DNA of 64,000 bases from assembly GCF_019047785.1 (NCBI RefSeq), contig NZ_CP077290.1, forward strand, positions 4,278,001 to 4,342,000. Reading direction: 5' to 3'. Made by a program: the position numbers and the translations under genes. The notes under the pieces are model-generated. The model saw nothing but the letters and a program-made list of their open reading frames with translations, was not told the DNA's origin and ran no database searches. This DNA comes from Enterobacter cancerogenus. Its GTDB lineage: Bacteria; Pseudomonadota; Gammaproteobacteria; Enterobacterales; Enterobacteriaceae. Positions 55,063-64,000 of this stretch are shown in pieces; position 1 is the first letter of the stretch, and each line of letters begins with the position of its first letter.

Positions 55063-56253
55063 ATGGAACAAACCTGGCGTTGGTACGGACCGAACGATCC
55101 GGTTTCGCTTGATGATGTGCGTCAGGCAGGCGCGACGGGCGTCGTGACGGCACTGCACCACATTCCCAACGGCCAGGTGTGGCCGGTTGACGAAATTAAA
55201 CAGCGCCAGGCGCTGCTGGCGGAAAAGGGCTTAACCTGGTCCGTGGTCGAAAGCATTCCGGTGCATGAAGAGATCAAAACCCGTTCCGGCGAGTGCGACA
55301 CCTGGATTGCCAACTATCAGCAGAGCATTCGTAACCTCGCCGCCTGCGGGATTGATACCGTTTGCTATAACTTTATGCCTATTCTGGACTGGACGCGTAC
55401 CGATCTGGAATACCAGATGGCAGACGGCTCTAAAGCGCTGCGCTTTGACCAGATTGCCTTTGCGGCATTTGAGCTGCATATTCTGAAACGTTCTGGTGCT
55501 GAAGCGGATTACACCGCCGAAGAGCAGCAGCAGGCGAAGCAGTGGTTTGATGCCGCCAGCGAAGCCGATATCGAAAAGCTGACGCGCAATATCATTGCCG
55601 GTCTGCCGGGGGCAGAAGAGGGGTACACCCTGGATCAGTTCCGCGCGCGTCTGGCCGAGTACGGCAATATCGATAAAAACCAGCTGCGCGACAACATGGC
55701 CCACTTCCTGCGCGCCATTGTCCCGGTCGCAGAAGAGGTGAAAGTGCGTCTGGCTATCCATCCTGACGATCCTCCGCGTCCCATCCTCGGCCTGCCGCGT
55801 ATTGTCTCGACAATCGAGGATATGCAGTGGCTGAAAGAGACGGTCGACAGCATCTATAACGGCTTTACCATGTGCACCGGCTCCTACGGCGTGCGCGCGG
55901 ATAACGACCTGGTGCAGATGATCGAGACCTTTGGCGATCGGATCCACTTCACCCACCTTCGCGCTACCTGCCGGGAAGAGAACCCGAAAACCTTCCACGA
56001 AGCGGCGCACCTGGGCGGCGACGTGAATATGGTGGCGGTGGTGGATGCGATCCTGGCGCAGGAAGTTCGCCGTAAGCAGGCGGGCGATGTGCGTCCAATT
56101 CCGTTCCGTCCGGATCACGGGCATCAGATGCTGGATGATTTACGCAAGAAAACCAACCCGGGCTACTCGGCGATTGGTCGCCTGAAAGGGATGGCGGAAG
56201 TGCGCGGCGTTGAGCTGGCGCTGAAGATGACGAAGTATCCGGAGCTGCTGTAA
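55063..56253 (+). CDS. uxuA: Mannonate dehydratase
   Basis: Start ATG 55063 ([19 protein letters not shown]), with AAGGGGTGGG upstream, gives 396 residues. Very like E. coli UxuA (394): [27 protein letters not shown] segment, [15 protein letters not shown], metal-binding His in RPDHGHQML. It dehydrates D-mannonate to 2-keto-3-deoxygluconate. In K-12 this gene lies elsewhere with uxuB; here it pairs divergently with yeiQ. Confidence 0.95.
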   Translation: MEQTWRWYGPNDPVSLDDVRQAGATGVVTALHHIPNGQVWPVDEIKQRQALLAEKGLTWSVVESIPVHEEIKTRSGECDTWIANYQQSIRNLAACGIDTVCYNFMPILDWTRTDLEYQMADGSKALRFDQIAFAAFELHILKRSGAEADYTAEEQQQAKQWFDAASEADIEKLTRNIIAGLPGAEEGYTLDQFRARLAEYGNIDKNQLRDNMAHFLRAIVPVAEEVKVRLAIHPDDPPRPILGLPRIVSTIEDMQWLKETVDSIYNGFTMCTGSYGVRADNDLVQMIETFGDRIHFTHLRATCREENPKTFHEAAHLGGDVNMVAVVDAILAQEVRRKQAGDVRPIPFRPDHGHQMLDDLRKKTNPGYSAIGRLKGMAEVRGVELALKMTKYPELL

Positions 56254-56261
56254 GCTCTGTT

Positions 56262-56288
56262 GCCCGGTGGCGCTACCGCTTACCGGGC
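56262..56288. repeat. REP-like palindrome after uxuA
   Basis: GCCCGGT (56262-56268) and ACCGGGC (56282-56288) with a GGCGCTACCGCTT loop, the common enterobacterial form. Confidence 0.65.
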
Positions 56289-56292
56289 CTAC

Positions 56293-56320
56293 AAAAAACC
56301 GGCCTGAGAGCCGGTTTTTG
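56293..56320. terminator. Bidirectional terminator uxuA/yeiP
   Basis: ACCGGC ctgaga GCCGGT flanked by an A-run and a T-run; it serves both convergent genes. Confidence 0.85.
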
Positions 56321-56331
56321 AGTTTTTGCAG

Positions 56332-56359
56332 GTCGGGTCAGGCGAAGCCGCCACCCGAC
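56332..56359. repeat. REP-like palindrome before the yeiP end
   Basis: GTCGGGT (56332-56338) and ACCCGAC (56353-56359), similar to the unit at 33979. Confidence 0.65.
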
Positions 56360-56370
56360 AAATGCGGCAA

Positions 56371-56943
56371 TCAGTCAGCACGACCCATATAGCGTTTTTC
56401 TTCGATATGGATGCGGATTTTCTCGCCTGCTGAGAGGTATTCAGGCACCTGAACAACCAGGCCGGTCGTCAGCGTTGCCGGTTTGTTACGGGCGCTCGCG
56501 GACGCGCCTTTGATACCCGGTGCCGTATCGACAATTTCCAGGTCGACGGTTTGCGGCAGTTCCAGCGCCAGCAGCACGCCATCCCAGGTCAGCACCTGCA
56601 TGTCCGGCATCCCACCTTCAGGAATGAACAGCAGCTCTTCTTCGATCTGATCTTTGGTGAAGATATACGGCGTATAGTCTTCTTTATCCATGAACACGTA
56701 TTCGTTGCCGTCGATATAGGAGAAATCAACGTAGCGACGGGTCAGGGTCACGGTATCCACGATATCGTCGCCTTTGAAGCGCTCTTCAACCTTCAGGCCG
56801 GTACGCACGTCGGCGAAACGCATCTTATACAGCGTTGCAGCACCGCGGGCGCTCGGGGCCTGAATATCGATATCTTTCACAATCAGCAGTTTGCCGTTGT
56901 AATTCAGTACCATACCTTTCTTAATTTCGTTCGCTCTTGGCAT
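56371..56943 (-). CDS. yeiP: Elongation factor P-like protein YeiP
   Basis: Start ATG 56943 ([20 protein letters not shown]) gives 190 residues, as E. coli YeiP. The three EF-P domains are present; the tip residue corresponding to EF-P Lys34 is in the QAPSARGAA loop (Arg), the YeiP form. It is a paralogue of EF-P that acts on ribosomes stalled at certain sequences. Confidence 0.95.
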   Translation of the reverse strand: MPRANEIKKGMVLNYNGKLLIVKDIDIQAPSARGAATLYKMRFADVRTGLKVEERFKGDDIVDTVTLTRRYVDFSYIDGNEYVFMDKEDYTPYIFTKDQIEEELLFIPEGGMPDMQVLTWDGVLLALELPQTVDLEIVDTAPGIKGASASARNKPATLTTGLVVQVPEYLSAGEKIRIHIEEKRYMGRAD

Positions 56944-57106
56944 TGCAGTAATCCTGTTTACGGGAGGTAAAAAATATCGCGCCAAATTACTCGCGCGCGG
57001 CCTTTCAGGCAAGAGGAATTCGTGGCTTTTGCTATCAATACACAAAAGGTGTTACTGTGCGCCCGATGCCCGACTGCGCGGGCATTTCTACCCACAGAGA
57101 GCCTTT

Positions 57107-57361
57107 ATGGATTGTCGTCCGGACTGTGGCGCGTGCTGTACCGCACCGTCCATCTCAAGCCCCATACCCGGCATGCCGCAGGGCAAGCCGGCAAACACGC
57201 GCTGCGTTCAGCTCTCTGAGTCCAATCTGTGCATGATCTTTAGTTCGCCTTTGCGCCCGAAGGTGTGCGCCGGGCTTCAGCCCAGCGCCGGAATGTGCGG
57301 CAGCACGCGCGAACAGGCCATGACCTGGCTGCTTGAGCTGGAGAGCCTCACCGCGCCCTAA
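57107..57361 (+). CDS. yeiW: UPF0153 protein YeiW
   Basis: Start ATG 57107 ([19 protein letters not shown]) gives 84 residues. Eight-Cys-type CxxxCGACC pattern of the YkgJ family that may bind iron-sulfur or zinc. It converges with setB, ends overlapping by four bases. Confidence 0.92.
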   Translation: MDCRPDCGACCTAPSISSPIPGMPQGKPANTRCVQLSESNLCMIFSSPLRPKVCAGLQPSAGMCGSTREQAMTWLLELESLTAP

Positions 57362-58539
57362 ACGTCTTTAATGCGCGTCAGACACCCGATGGTCACGACG
57401 CACATCACCAGCGCAATCCAGAACACCGTGTGATAATTCCAGATTTCCGCCACGATCCCGGCCATGGAGCCGGCAATAATCCAGCCCACGCGGGTGGTAT
57501 TAGTATAAAGGGTGGTGGCCGCGCCTGCCTGTCCAGGCATCAGATCCTGGAAGTAGAGCATCCCGATGCCCGCCAGGATCCCGATGTAAATCGCGTTCAG
57601 CAGCTGTAACGCCAGCAGCAGCGCCGGGCTATGCACCGTCAGCATGCCAATATAGAACAGCAGCCCGGCGACGGCCGCAATGCGCATCAAAAAGCGCTTT
57701 CCGAAGCGCTTCGCGTAATAACCGGCGATGAGCATGGTCGGGATCTCCAGACCTGCCGCGGTACCCATCATAATGCCCGCCAGTTTCTCCGGCAGGTGCA
57801 GCTCGTCAATAATAAACAGCGGCATATTAATAATGTAGAGACTGTTGGTTCCCCACATCAGCATACAAATGATGAATAACAGCAACGCGTCACGACGATT
57901 GCGGCGCGGCGCTTCCAGCACGCCGGTCGTGACTTTTGGTTCTTTGCGCATCGACGGCAGGAAAAACCATACCATTGCGCCGCACACCACAAACGCCACG
58001 GCGGCGCTCAGGTACATCACCGTAAAACCAAAACCCATCGCCAGCGCATACGCCAGCGGCGGGCCAATCACCCATGCCAGGGAGACCTGGGCACGCAGAA
58101 TGGAGCTGAACATAACCGCTTCGCGCCCGGTGCGATCGGCGTGCTCGCGGGCAAGGGCAAACATCTGCGGGTTGGCTGTGGAGCCAAAGCTGCTCAGGAA
58201 TACGCCGACAAACAGCAGAATGAAGTAGTTTCGGTTCCAGGCGAACAGCACGCAGGCGAACACGCCCAGCAGGCAGCAGAACACAATCAGGCTTTTGCGA
58301 TCGCCTTTACGGTCAGAGCGGCCAGCAAGAAACTGGCTGACGAGGATCCCGATAATGGCGCTGCCGGTAAAGAAGAAGCCAACCATCGCCGGGCGGGCAT
58401 GAACCTCGTTCGTTAAAAACAGGCTCAGCGTGGGCGTTTGTAATGCCCCCGCGATACCGGTGAGGAAAGCGACAATCAGAAACGCCGTTGACGTCAAATC
58501 AAAGGGCTTTGGTGAGGCGGCAGCGGGGGTGTTATGCAT
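57358..58539 (-). CDS. setB: Sugar efflux transporter SetB
   Basis: A 393-residue MFS protein starting [19 protein letters not shown]. Twelve membrane helices with motif [17 protein letters not shown]. SetB exports lactose and glucose analogues in E. coli. Confidence 0.94.
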   Translation of the reverse strand: MHNTPAAASPKPFDLTSTAFLIVAFLTGIAGALQTPTLSLFLTNEVHARPAMVGFFFTGSAIIGILVSQFLAGRSDRKGDRKSLIVFCCLLGVFACVLFAWNRNYFILLFVGVFLSSFGSTANPQMFALAREHADRTGREAVMFSSILRAQVSLAWVIGPPLAYALAMGFGFTVMYLSAAVAFVVCGAMVWFFLPSMRKEPKVTTGVLEAPRRNRRDALLLFIICMLMWGTNSLYIINMPLFIIDELHLPEKLAGIMMGTAAGLEIPTMLIAGYYAKRFGKRFLMRIAAVAGLLFYIGMLTVHSPALLLALQLLNAIYIGILAGIGMLYFQDLMPGQAGAATTLYTNTTRVGWIIAGSMAGIVAEIWNYHTVFWIALVMCVVTIGCLTRIKDV

Positions 58540-58792
58540 GTTTTATAATCAGAGAATGACAAAACCGCGGAGTTTACGCCGCCCGTCATAAAATAAACAG
58601 TGGGTGCCGTCAATTTCGCCACAAAAAATCAAAATAGCATTTCATTTTAGTCGTTCAGCTGAAGCTGCTGACGCCGTTTGCTGAACGTCAGCAAAAACGG
58701 CTCGCTGCAACAGAAATGTGCGGCATCTCTAAATTCTGTTATACGGAATGTAACTTTTCTTGCAACATTCTCGAGAAAAAGGCAAGAATTCT

Positions 58793-58804
58793 TGAAACGT
58801 TTCA
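58793..58804 (+). promoter_or_regulatory. Cra (FruR) operator 1 of fruBKA
   Basis: TGAAACGTTTCA is a perfect palindromic Cra site, 90 bases before the fruB ATG. The gap 58540-58893 otherwise holds the promoter and leader. Confidence 0.9.
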
Positions 58805-58859
58805 GCGCTATCTTGTTTGAACTGACGGAGCAGGTTAGCGCATTTTTTCTCATTAAGGC

Positions 58860-58871
58860 TGAAACGATTCA
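58860..58871 (+). promoter_or_regulatory. Cra (FruR) operator 2 of fruBKA
   Basis: TGAAACGATTCA, one base from the perfect site, lies 23 bases before the fruB ATG. Two sites are also typical of the E. coli fru operon. Confidence 0.88.
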
Positions 58872-58893
58872 AGTTCAGCAGGAGAGGAGAACC

Positions 58894-60024
58894 ATGTTCC
58901 AGTTATCTGTTCAGGATATTCACCCGGGCGAACAGGCCGGGAATAAAGAAGAGGCCATTCGCCAGATTGCCGCCGCGCTCGTACAGGCAGGCAACGTTGC
59001 GGAAGGCTACGTTGATGGCATGCTGGCGCGCGAGCAGCAGACGTCTACCTTCCTCGGCAACGGCATTGCCATTCCGCACGGTACAACGGACACCCGCGAC
59101 CAGGTGCTGAAAACCGGCGTTCAGGTTTATCAGTTCCCGCAGGGCGTCGTCTGGGGCGACGGCCAGGTGGCTTATGTCGCCATCGGTATCGCCGCGAGCA
59201 GTGATGAACACCTGGGCTTGCTGCGTCAGCTGACGCACGTGTTAAGCGATGACGCCGTTGCTGAACAGCTGAAAACTGTGACCACCGCCGAAGAGCTGCG
59301 CGCCCTGCTGATGGGTGAAAAACAGAGCGAAGCGCTGAAGCTGGACAACGAAACGCTGACCCTGGACGTTGCCACAAGCGATCTGGTGACGCTGCAGGCG
59401 CTGAACGCCGGTCGCCTGAAAGAGGCGGGTGCCGCTGATACGGCCTTCGTGACGCGCGTCATTAACGACAAACCGCTGAATCTCGGTCAGGGCATCTGGC
59501 TGAACGACAGTGCTGAAGGCAACCTGCGCAGCGCGATTGCCGTTAGCCGCGCGGCCACCGCTTTCGAGGTAGAAGGTGAACGTGCTGCGATGCTCGTCAC
59601 CGTCGCCATGGCCGATGAACAGCCAGTTTCCGTGCTGAAACGCCTGGGCGATCTGCTCCTGAACAATAAAGCTGAAAAACTGCTGAACGCTGATGCCGCC
59701 ACTGTGCTGGCGCTGCTGACCAGCGACGACGTGCCGACGGATGACGTGCTGAGCGCTGAGTTTGTGGTACGTAATGAACACGGCCTGCATGCCCGCCCGG
59801 GCACCATGCTGGTGAATACGGTGAAACAGTTCGAAAGCGACATCACCGTGACCAACCTCGACGGTTCAGGCAAACCGGCGAATGGCCGCAGCCTGATGAA
59901 AGTTGTCGCGCTGGGCGTGAAGAAAGGCCACCGCCTGCGTTTCACCGCGCAGGGTGCGGATGCTGAACAGGCGCTGAAAGCGATTGGCGACGCCATCGCG
60001 GCAGGTCTGGGGGAGGGCGCATAA
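58894..60024 (+). CDS. fruB: Fructose PTS EIIA-HPr fusion (diphosphoryl transfer protein)
   Basis: Start ATG 58894 ([19 protein letters not shown]), with GGAGAGGAG upstream, gives 376 residues, as E. coli. EIIA phospho-His in [10 protein letters not shown] (about 62); middle M domain; HPr-like domain with phospho-His in [10 protein letters not shown]. It passes phosphate from EI to FruA. Confidence 0.97.
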   Translation: MFQLSVQDIHPGEQAGNKEEAIRQIAAALVQAGNVAEGYVDGMLAREQQTSTFLGNGIAIPHGTTDTRDQVLKTGVQVYQFPQGVVWGDGQVAYVAIGIAASSDEHLGLLRQLTHVLSDDAVAEQLKTVTTAEELRALLMGEKQSEALKLDNETLTLDVATSDLVTLQALNAGRLKEAGAADTAFVTRVINDKPLNLGQGIWLNDSAEGNLRSAIAVSRAATAFEVEGERAAMLVTVAMADEQPVSVLKRLGDLLLNNKAEKLLNADAATVLALLTSDDVPTDDVLSAEFVVRNEHGLHARPGTMLVNTVKQFESDITVTNLDGSGKPANGRSLMKVVALGVKKGHRLRFTAQGADAEQALKAIGDAIAAGLGEGA

Positions 60025-60962
60025 TGAGCAGACGTGTTGCTACGATTACCCTCAACCCGGCTTACGATCTGGTGGGCTTCTGCCCGGAAATCGAGCGCGG
60101 CGAAGTTAACCTCGTCCGCACAACGGGCCTGCATGCAGCAGGGAAAGGCATTAACGTCGCGAAGGTTCTTAAGGATCTGGGTATCGACGTCACCGTGGGC
60201 GGTTTCCTCGGTAAAGACAACCAGGACGGTTTTCAGCAGTTGTTCAGCGAACTGGGCATTGCGAACCGTTTCCAGGTCGTTCAGGGCCGTACCCGCATCA
60301 ACGTTAAGCTGACGGAAAAAGACGGTGAAGTGACCGATCTGAACTTCTCCGGTTTCGAGGTTACGCCATCGGACTGGGAGCGTTTCGTTAACGATTCGCT
60401 GACCTGGCTCGGTCAGTTTGACATGGTTTGCGTCAGCGGCAGCCTGCCGTCAGGCGTCAGCCCGGAAGCCTTCACCGACTGGATGACGCGCCTGCGCAGC
60501 CAGTGTCCGTGCATTATCTTCGACAGCAGCCGTGACGCCCTGGTAGCCGGCCTCAAGGCCTCGCCATGGCTGGTGAAACCTAACCGCCGCGAGCTGGAGA
60601 TCTGGGCAGGCCGCAAGCTGCCAGAATTAAAAGATGTGATTGAAGCTGCCCATGCCCTGCGCGAGCAAGGTATTGCGCACGTGGTGATCTCTCTCGGTGC
60701 GGAAGGCGCACTGTGGGTGAACGCCTCGGGCGAATGGATCGCCAAACCACCGTCGGTTGAGGTAGTCAGCACCGTCGGCGCAGGGGATTCGATGGTTGGC
60801 GGCCTGATTTACGGCCTGCTGATGCGTGAATCCAGCGAGCATACGTTACGTCTTGCCACCGCCGTTGCCGCCCTGGCCGTCAGCCAGAGCAACGTCGGCA
60901 TTACCGATCGTACCCAGTTGGCCGCGATGATGGCGCGCGTTGACTTAAAACCCTTTAACTAA
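60024..60962 (+). CDS. fruK: 1-Phosphofructokinase
   Basis: A 312-residue PfkB-family kinase with the signature VSTVGAGDSMVGGLIYG and N-terminal TLNPAYDLVG. ATGA overlap with fruB. Converts fructose 1-phosphate to fructose 1,6-bisphosphate; F1P is the Cra inducer. Confidence 0.97.
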   Translation: MSRRVATITLNPAYDLVGFCPEIERGEVNLVRTTGLHAAGKGINVAKVLKDLGIDVTVGGFLGKDNQDGFQQLFSELGIANRFQVVQGRTRINVKLTEKDGEVTDLNFSGFEVTPSDWERFVNDSLTWLGQFDMVCVSGSLPSGVSPEAFTDWMTRLRSQCPCIIFDSSRDALVAGLKASPWLVKPNRRELEIWAGRKLPELKDVIEAAHALREQGIAHVVISLGAEGALWVNASGEWIAKPPSVEVVSTVGAGDSMVGGLIYGLLMRESSEHTLRLATAVAALAVSQSNVGITDRTQLAAMMARVDLKPFN

Positions 60963-60978
60963 CAGCAGGAGAGGAATA

Positions 60979-62664
60979 ATGAAAACGCTGCTGATTATTG
61001 ACTCCGGACTCGGACAGGCTCGCGCCTATATGGCGAAGACGCTGCTGGGCGCGGCGGCTCACAAAGCACATCTGGATATTATCGACAACCCGGGCGATGC
61101 CGAACTGGCGATTGTGCTGGGCGACAGCATCCCGGCGGACAGCGCGCTGAACGGCAAAAAAGTGTGGCTGGGCGATATCAATCGCGCGGTGGCGCATCCT
61201 GAGCTGTTCCTGAGCGAGGCCAAAGGCCACGCAACGGTGTACAGCGCACCTGTTGCAAAAACGCCGGTTGCGGCGTCCGGCCCGAAACGAATTGTCGCCG
61301 TGACGGCCTGCCCGACGGGCGTGGCGCACACCTTTATGGCGGCTGAAGCCATTGAAACCGAAGCGAAAAAACGCGGCTGGTGGGTGAAGGTTGAAACCCG
61401 CGGTTCCGTTGGCGCGGGCAACCCTATTACGGCGGAAGAGGTGGCTGAGGCGGATCTGGTGATCGTCGCGGCGGATATCGAAGTGGATCTGGCGAAGTTC
61501 GCCGGTAAGCCGATGTACCGTACCTCGACCGGCCTGGCGCTGAAAAAGACCGCTCAGGAGTTTGATAAAGCGCTGGCGGAAGCTAAGCCGTATCAGGCAA
61601 CCGGCGCGGCGAAAACCGCTACAGAAGGGAAAAAAGAGTCTGCGGGCGCGTATCGCCACCTGCTGACCGGCGTCTCCTACATGCTGCCGATGGTTGTTGC
61701 GGGCGGTCTGTGTATTGCGCTTTCCTTCGCGTTTGGTATTGAAGCGTTTAAGGAGCAGGACACCCTGGCCGCGGCGCTGATGCAGATTGGTGGCGGCTCA
61801 GCCTTCGCGCTGATGGTGCCGGTGCTGGCAGGCTTTATTGCCTTCTCCATTGCTGACCGTCCGGGTCTGACCCCGGGCCTTATCGGCGGTATGCTCGCCG
61901 TGAGCACCGGTTCCGGCTTTATCGGCGGTATCATTGCGGGCTTCCTGGCGGGTTACGTCGCGAAGCTTATCAGCTCGAAGCTGAAATTGCCGCAGAGCAT
62001 GGAAGCGCTGAAACCGATCCTGATCATCCCGCTGATCTCCAGCCTGGTGGTCGGCCTGGCGATGATTTACCTGATTGGTAAACCGGTTGCGGGCATCCTG
62101 GAAGGGCTGACCCACTGGCTGCAAACCATGGGTACGGCGAACGCCGTTCTGCTGGGTGCGATCCTCGGTGGCATGATGTGTACCGATATGGGTGGCCCGG
62201 TGAACAAAGCGGCCTATGCCTTTGGCGTTGGCCTGCTGAGTACCCAGACCTACGCGCCAATGGCGGCGATCATGGCGGCAGGTATGGTGCCACCGCTGGC
62301 GCTTGGACTGGCGACAATCATCGCGCGTCGTAAGTTCGACAAAGCACAGCAGGAAGGCGGTAAAGCCGCACTGGTGCTGGGCCTGTGCTTCATCACCGAA
62401 GGGGCGATTCCGTTCGCCGCGCGTGATCCAATGCGCGTGCTGCCTTGCTGCATCGTCGGTGGCGCGGTGACCGGCGCTATCTCAATGGCGGTGGGTGCGA
62501 AGCTGATGGCACCGCACGGCGGTCTGTTCGTGCTGCTGATCCCTGGCGCAATCACCCCGGTGCTGGGCTATCTGCTGGCGATCGTCGCCGGTACGCTGGT
62601 GGCGGGCCTCTCTTACGCCGTGCTGAAACGCCCGGAAGCTGAAGCCGTCGCCAAAGCGGCATAA
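60979..62664 (+). CDS. fruA: Fructose-specific PTS EIIBC
   Basis: A 561-residue protein (E. coli 563): degenerate IIB' domain (1-85), IIB with phospho-Cys in VTACPTGVAHTFMA (about 112), and a IIC membrane part with eight or more helices. Takes up fructose as fructose 1-phosphate. Preceded by AGGAGAGGA. Confidence 0.97.
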   Translation: MKTLLIIDSGLGQARAYMAKTLLGAAAHKAHLDIIDNPGDAELAIVLGDSIPADSALNGKKVWLGDINRAVAHPELFLSEAKGHATVYSAPVAKTPVAASGPKRIVAVTACPTGVAHTFMAAEAIETEAKKRGWWVKVETRGSVGAGNPITAEEVAEADLVIVAADIEVDLAKFAGKPMYRTSTGLALKKTAQEFDKALAEAKPYQATGAAKTATEGKKESAGAYRHLLTGVSYMLPMVVAGGLCIALSFAFGIEAFKEQDTLAAALMQIGGGSAFALMVPVLAGFIAFSIADRPGLTPGLIGGMLAVSTGSGFIGGIIAGFLAGYVAKLISSKLKLPQSMEALKPILIIPLISSLVVGLAMIYLIGKPVAGILEGLTHWLQTMGTANAVLLGAILGGMMCTDMGGPVNKAAYAFGVGLLSTQTYAPMAAIMAAGMVPPLALGLATIIARRKFDKAQQEGGKAALVLGLCFITEGAIPFAARDPMRVLPCCIVGGAVTGAISMAVGAKLMAPHGGLFVLLIPGAITPVLGYLLAIVAGTLVAGLSYAVLKRPEAEAVAKAA

Positions 62665-62676
62665 GCAGTAAGATGA

Positions 62677-62714
62677 AAAAAAAGCCGGGTTGCATGAGCA
62701 CCCGGCTTTTTTTA
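62677..62714. terminator. Bidirectional terminator fruA/nfo
   Basis: AGCCGGGT and ACCCGGCT around a short loop, flanked by A-run and T-run; the T-run touches the nfo 3' end. Confidence 0.85.
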
Positions 62715-63569
62715 TGCCGCCTGTTCGGCGGTTTGCTGCGCTTTCAGCCAGGCAATCTCTTCGACCCAGATATCGGGATTGATGGTTTCCAGCACCATCG
62801 GGATCCCGTCGAAGCGCGGGTCCTGCATGATAAAGCGGAACGCATCGTGACCGATGTTCCCTTCGCCCAGGCTGTGGTGACGGTCGACCCGGCTGCCGAA
62901 GGCGCTTTTGGCATCGTTTAAGTGCATGCCGCGCAGGTACTGAAAGCCGACGATGCGCTCGAACTCATCGAAGGTGTGCTGACACGCCTCGGTGGTACGC
63001 AGATCGTAACCCGCCGCAAAGGCGTGGCAGGTATCGATGCACACGCCCACGCGGGTTTTGTCTTCCACGCCGTCGATAATCGCCGCCAGATGTTCAAACT
63101 TAAAGCCAAGGTTGCTGCCCTGACCGGCGGTGTTTTCAATTACCGCCGTCACGCCCTGCGTCTTGTCCAGCGTAATGTTGATGGATTCAGCGATGCGCGC
63201 CAGACAGGCGTCTTCATCAATTTGCTTCAGATGGCTACCCGGATGGAAATTCAGCAGCGTCAGCCCGAGCTGTTCGCAGCGCTGAACTTCATCAAGGAAG
63301 GCTTCACGGGATTTCTCCAGCGCCTCTTCAACCGGATGGCCGAGGTTAATGAGGTAGCTGTCGTGGGGAAGGATCTGGCCCGGCCCGAAGTGATATTTCT
63401 CGCAGGCGGCTTTGAACTCATCAATCATTTCGGTGGTCAGCGGTGCGGCACGCCACTGGCGCTGGTTCTTGGTGAACAGGGCGAAAGCGGTCGCCTCGAT
63501 TTCTGCGGCGCGAATGGCGGCGTTCGCCAGGCCGCCTGCAGCGCTAACGTGCGCTCCAACATATTTCAT
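62712..63569 (-). CDS. nfo: Endonuclease IV
   Basis: A 285-residue TIM-barrel AP endonuclease starting [20 protein letters not shown]. Zinc ligands in [35 protein letters not shown] and VLETINPD. Cuts abasic and oxidised sites; SoxRS-controlled in E. coli. Confidence 0.97.
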   Translation of the reverse strand: MKYVGAHVSAAGGLANAAIRAAEIEATAFALFTKNQRQWRAAPLTTEMIDEFKAACEKYHFGPGQILPHDSYLINLGHPVEEALEKSREAFLDEVQRCEQLGLTLLNFHPGSHLKQIDEDACLARIAESINITLDKTQGVTAVIENTAGQGSNLGFKFEHLAAIIDGVEDKTRVGVCIDTCHAFAAGYDLRTTEACQHTFDEFERIVGFQYLRGMHLNDAKSAFGSRVDRHHSLGEGNIGHDAFRFIMQDPRFDGIPMVLETINPDIWVEEIAWLKAQQTAEQAA

Positions 63570-63578
63570 AAGGGAATT

Positions 63579-63617
63579 CCTGTTAACCCGAAATGCGTAT
63601 GATAACGGGTTAACAGG
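63579..63617. other. Perfect 12-bp inverted repeat between yeiH and nfo
   Basis: CCTGTTAACCCG (63579-63590) and CGGGTTAACAGG (63606-63617) across 15 bases. On the minus strand it lies between the yeiH stop and nfo start; no T-run. Could end yeiH transcripts or bind a regulator. Confidence 0.5.
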
Positions 63618-63633
63618 GGAAGGATGTAGTGGT

Positions 63634-64000
63634 TTATGCCATCAGGCTGTGTACCGCGAGGTTAATCGCGCCACCGCCGACAATCAGCCAGATGAACAGC
63701 ACCAGCGCCATCAGCAGCGGTTTTGCCCCGGCTTTTTTCAGCGCGCTGACGTGGGTGGTAACCCCCAGCGCCGCCATCGCCATTGCCAGCAGCACGGTAT
63801 CGAGCGTCACCAGCATATCCACCACGGCTTTTGGCAGCAGATGGAACGAGTTAAAGATCGCCACCACGATGAACAGGATCGCAAACCACGGGATCGTGAT
63901 TTTACTTTTCTGGTTGCCTTCAGTGGGCGCCAGCTGTTTAACGCGTGCGGCCAGGAAAATCAGGAACGGAGCCAGCATCATCACGCGCAGCATTTTGGCG
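63634..64000 (-). CDS. yeiH: YeiH, UPF0324 membrane protein, 5' end outside window
   Basis: Only the C-terminal 121 residues or so are inside the window; the frame is open to the edge. Three to four hydrophobic helices ([46 protein letters not shown]) fit the UPF0324/YeiH family. Same direction as nfo. Confidence 0.88.
   Translation of the reverse strand, partial: AKMLRVMMLAPFLIFLAARVKQLAPTEGNQKSKITIPWFAILFIVVAIFNSFHLLPKAVVDMLVTLDTVLLAMAMAALGVTTHVSALKKAGAKPLLMALVLFIWLIVGGGAINLAVHSLMA

Overview
The window comes from the chromosome of an enterobacterium, most likely Enterobacter or a close relative. From 26.1 kb to the end, gene order follows the E. coli K-12 segment running from ada-alkB-yojI through mqo, eco, proL, yejMLK, rplY, radD, rsuA, bcr, yejG, yejFEBA, pdeN, mepS, lpxT, yeiR, yeiQ, yeiP, yeiW, setB and fruBKA to nfo-yeiH, with local differences. 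The comparison with K-12 is from memory.

Region 1 (1 to about 26,157) is most of a Mu-like transposable prophage in reverse orientation: its left (repressor) end is at about 26,157 and its tail genes run off the window at base 1. Read from right to left it holds: an end with three repeated putative transposase sites; a repressor divergent from a Ner-like protein; MuA- and MuB-like transposition proteins; a run of small early genes; four candidate one-span micro-ORFs; a DUF1018 protein and a single Mor/C-family activator; a lysis cassette (M15 endolysin, holin-like protein, nested Rz/Rz1 spanins); terminase, portal, MuF-like, gpG-like, protease/scaffold, decoration and major capsid proteins; and sheath, tube, a frameshifted tail chaperone and the tape measure. 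Two genes face the other way (13,613-13,870 and 18,242-18,652) and look like accessory cargo. An 18-bp element occurs in front of both the lysis genes and the protease gene, where Mu has late promoters Plys and PI; it is the best candidate for the activator's binding site.

The prophage has inserted into ada. The fragment downstream keeps the second half of the AraC-type domain and the O6-methylguanine methyltransferase domain, but lacks the N-terminal sensor. alkB follows directly, so the adaptive response to alkylation is probably uncoupled or rewired.

Region 2 (26.8-43.3 kb) is core chromosome: alkB, yojI, an mgtE-type Mg2+ channel and a SulP transporter without STAS domain placed between yojI and mqo, mqo, ecotin, a small membrane protein, tRNA-Pro(GGG), yejM/yejL/yejK, rplY, radD, rsuA, bcr and yejG. 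The nap-ccm-narP cluster that K-12 carries between eco and proL is not here.

Region 3 (43.3-64 kb) holds the yejABEF oligopeptide/microcin C importer, the CSS-EAL phosphodiesterase pdeN, mepS, lpxT, yeiR, a divergent yeiQ-like/uxuA-like pair with good UxuR/ExuR and CRP site matches between them, yeiP, yeiW, setB, the Cra-controlled fruBKA operon, nfo, and the 3' part of yeiH.
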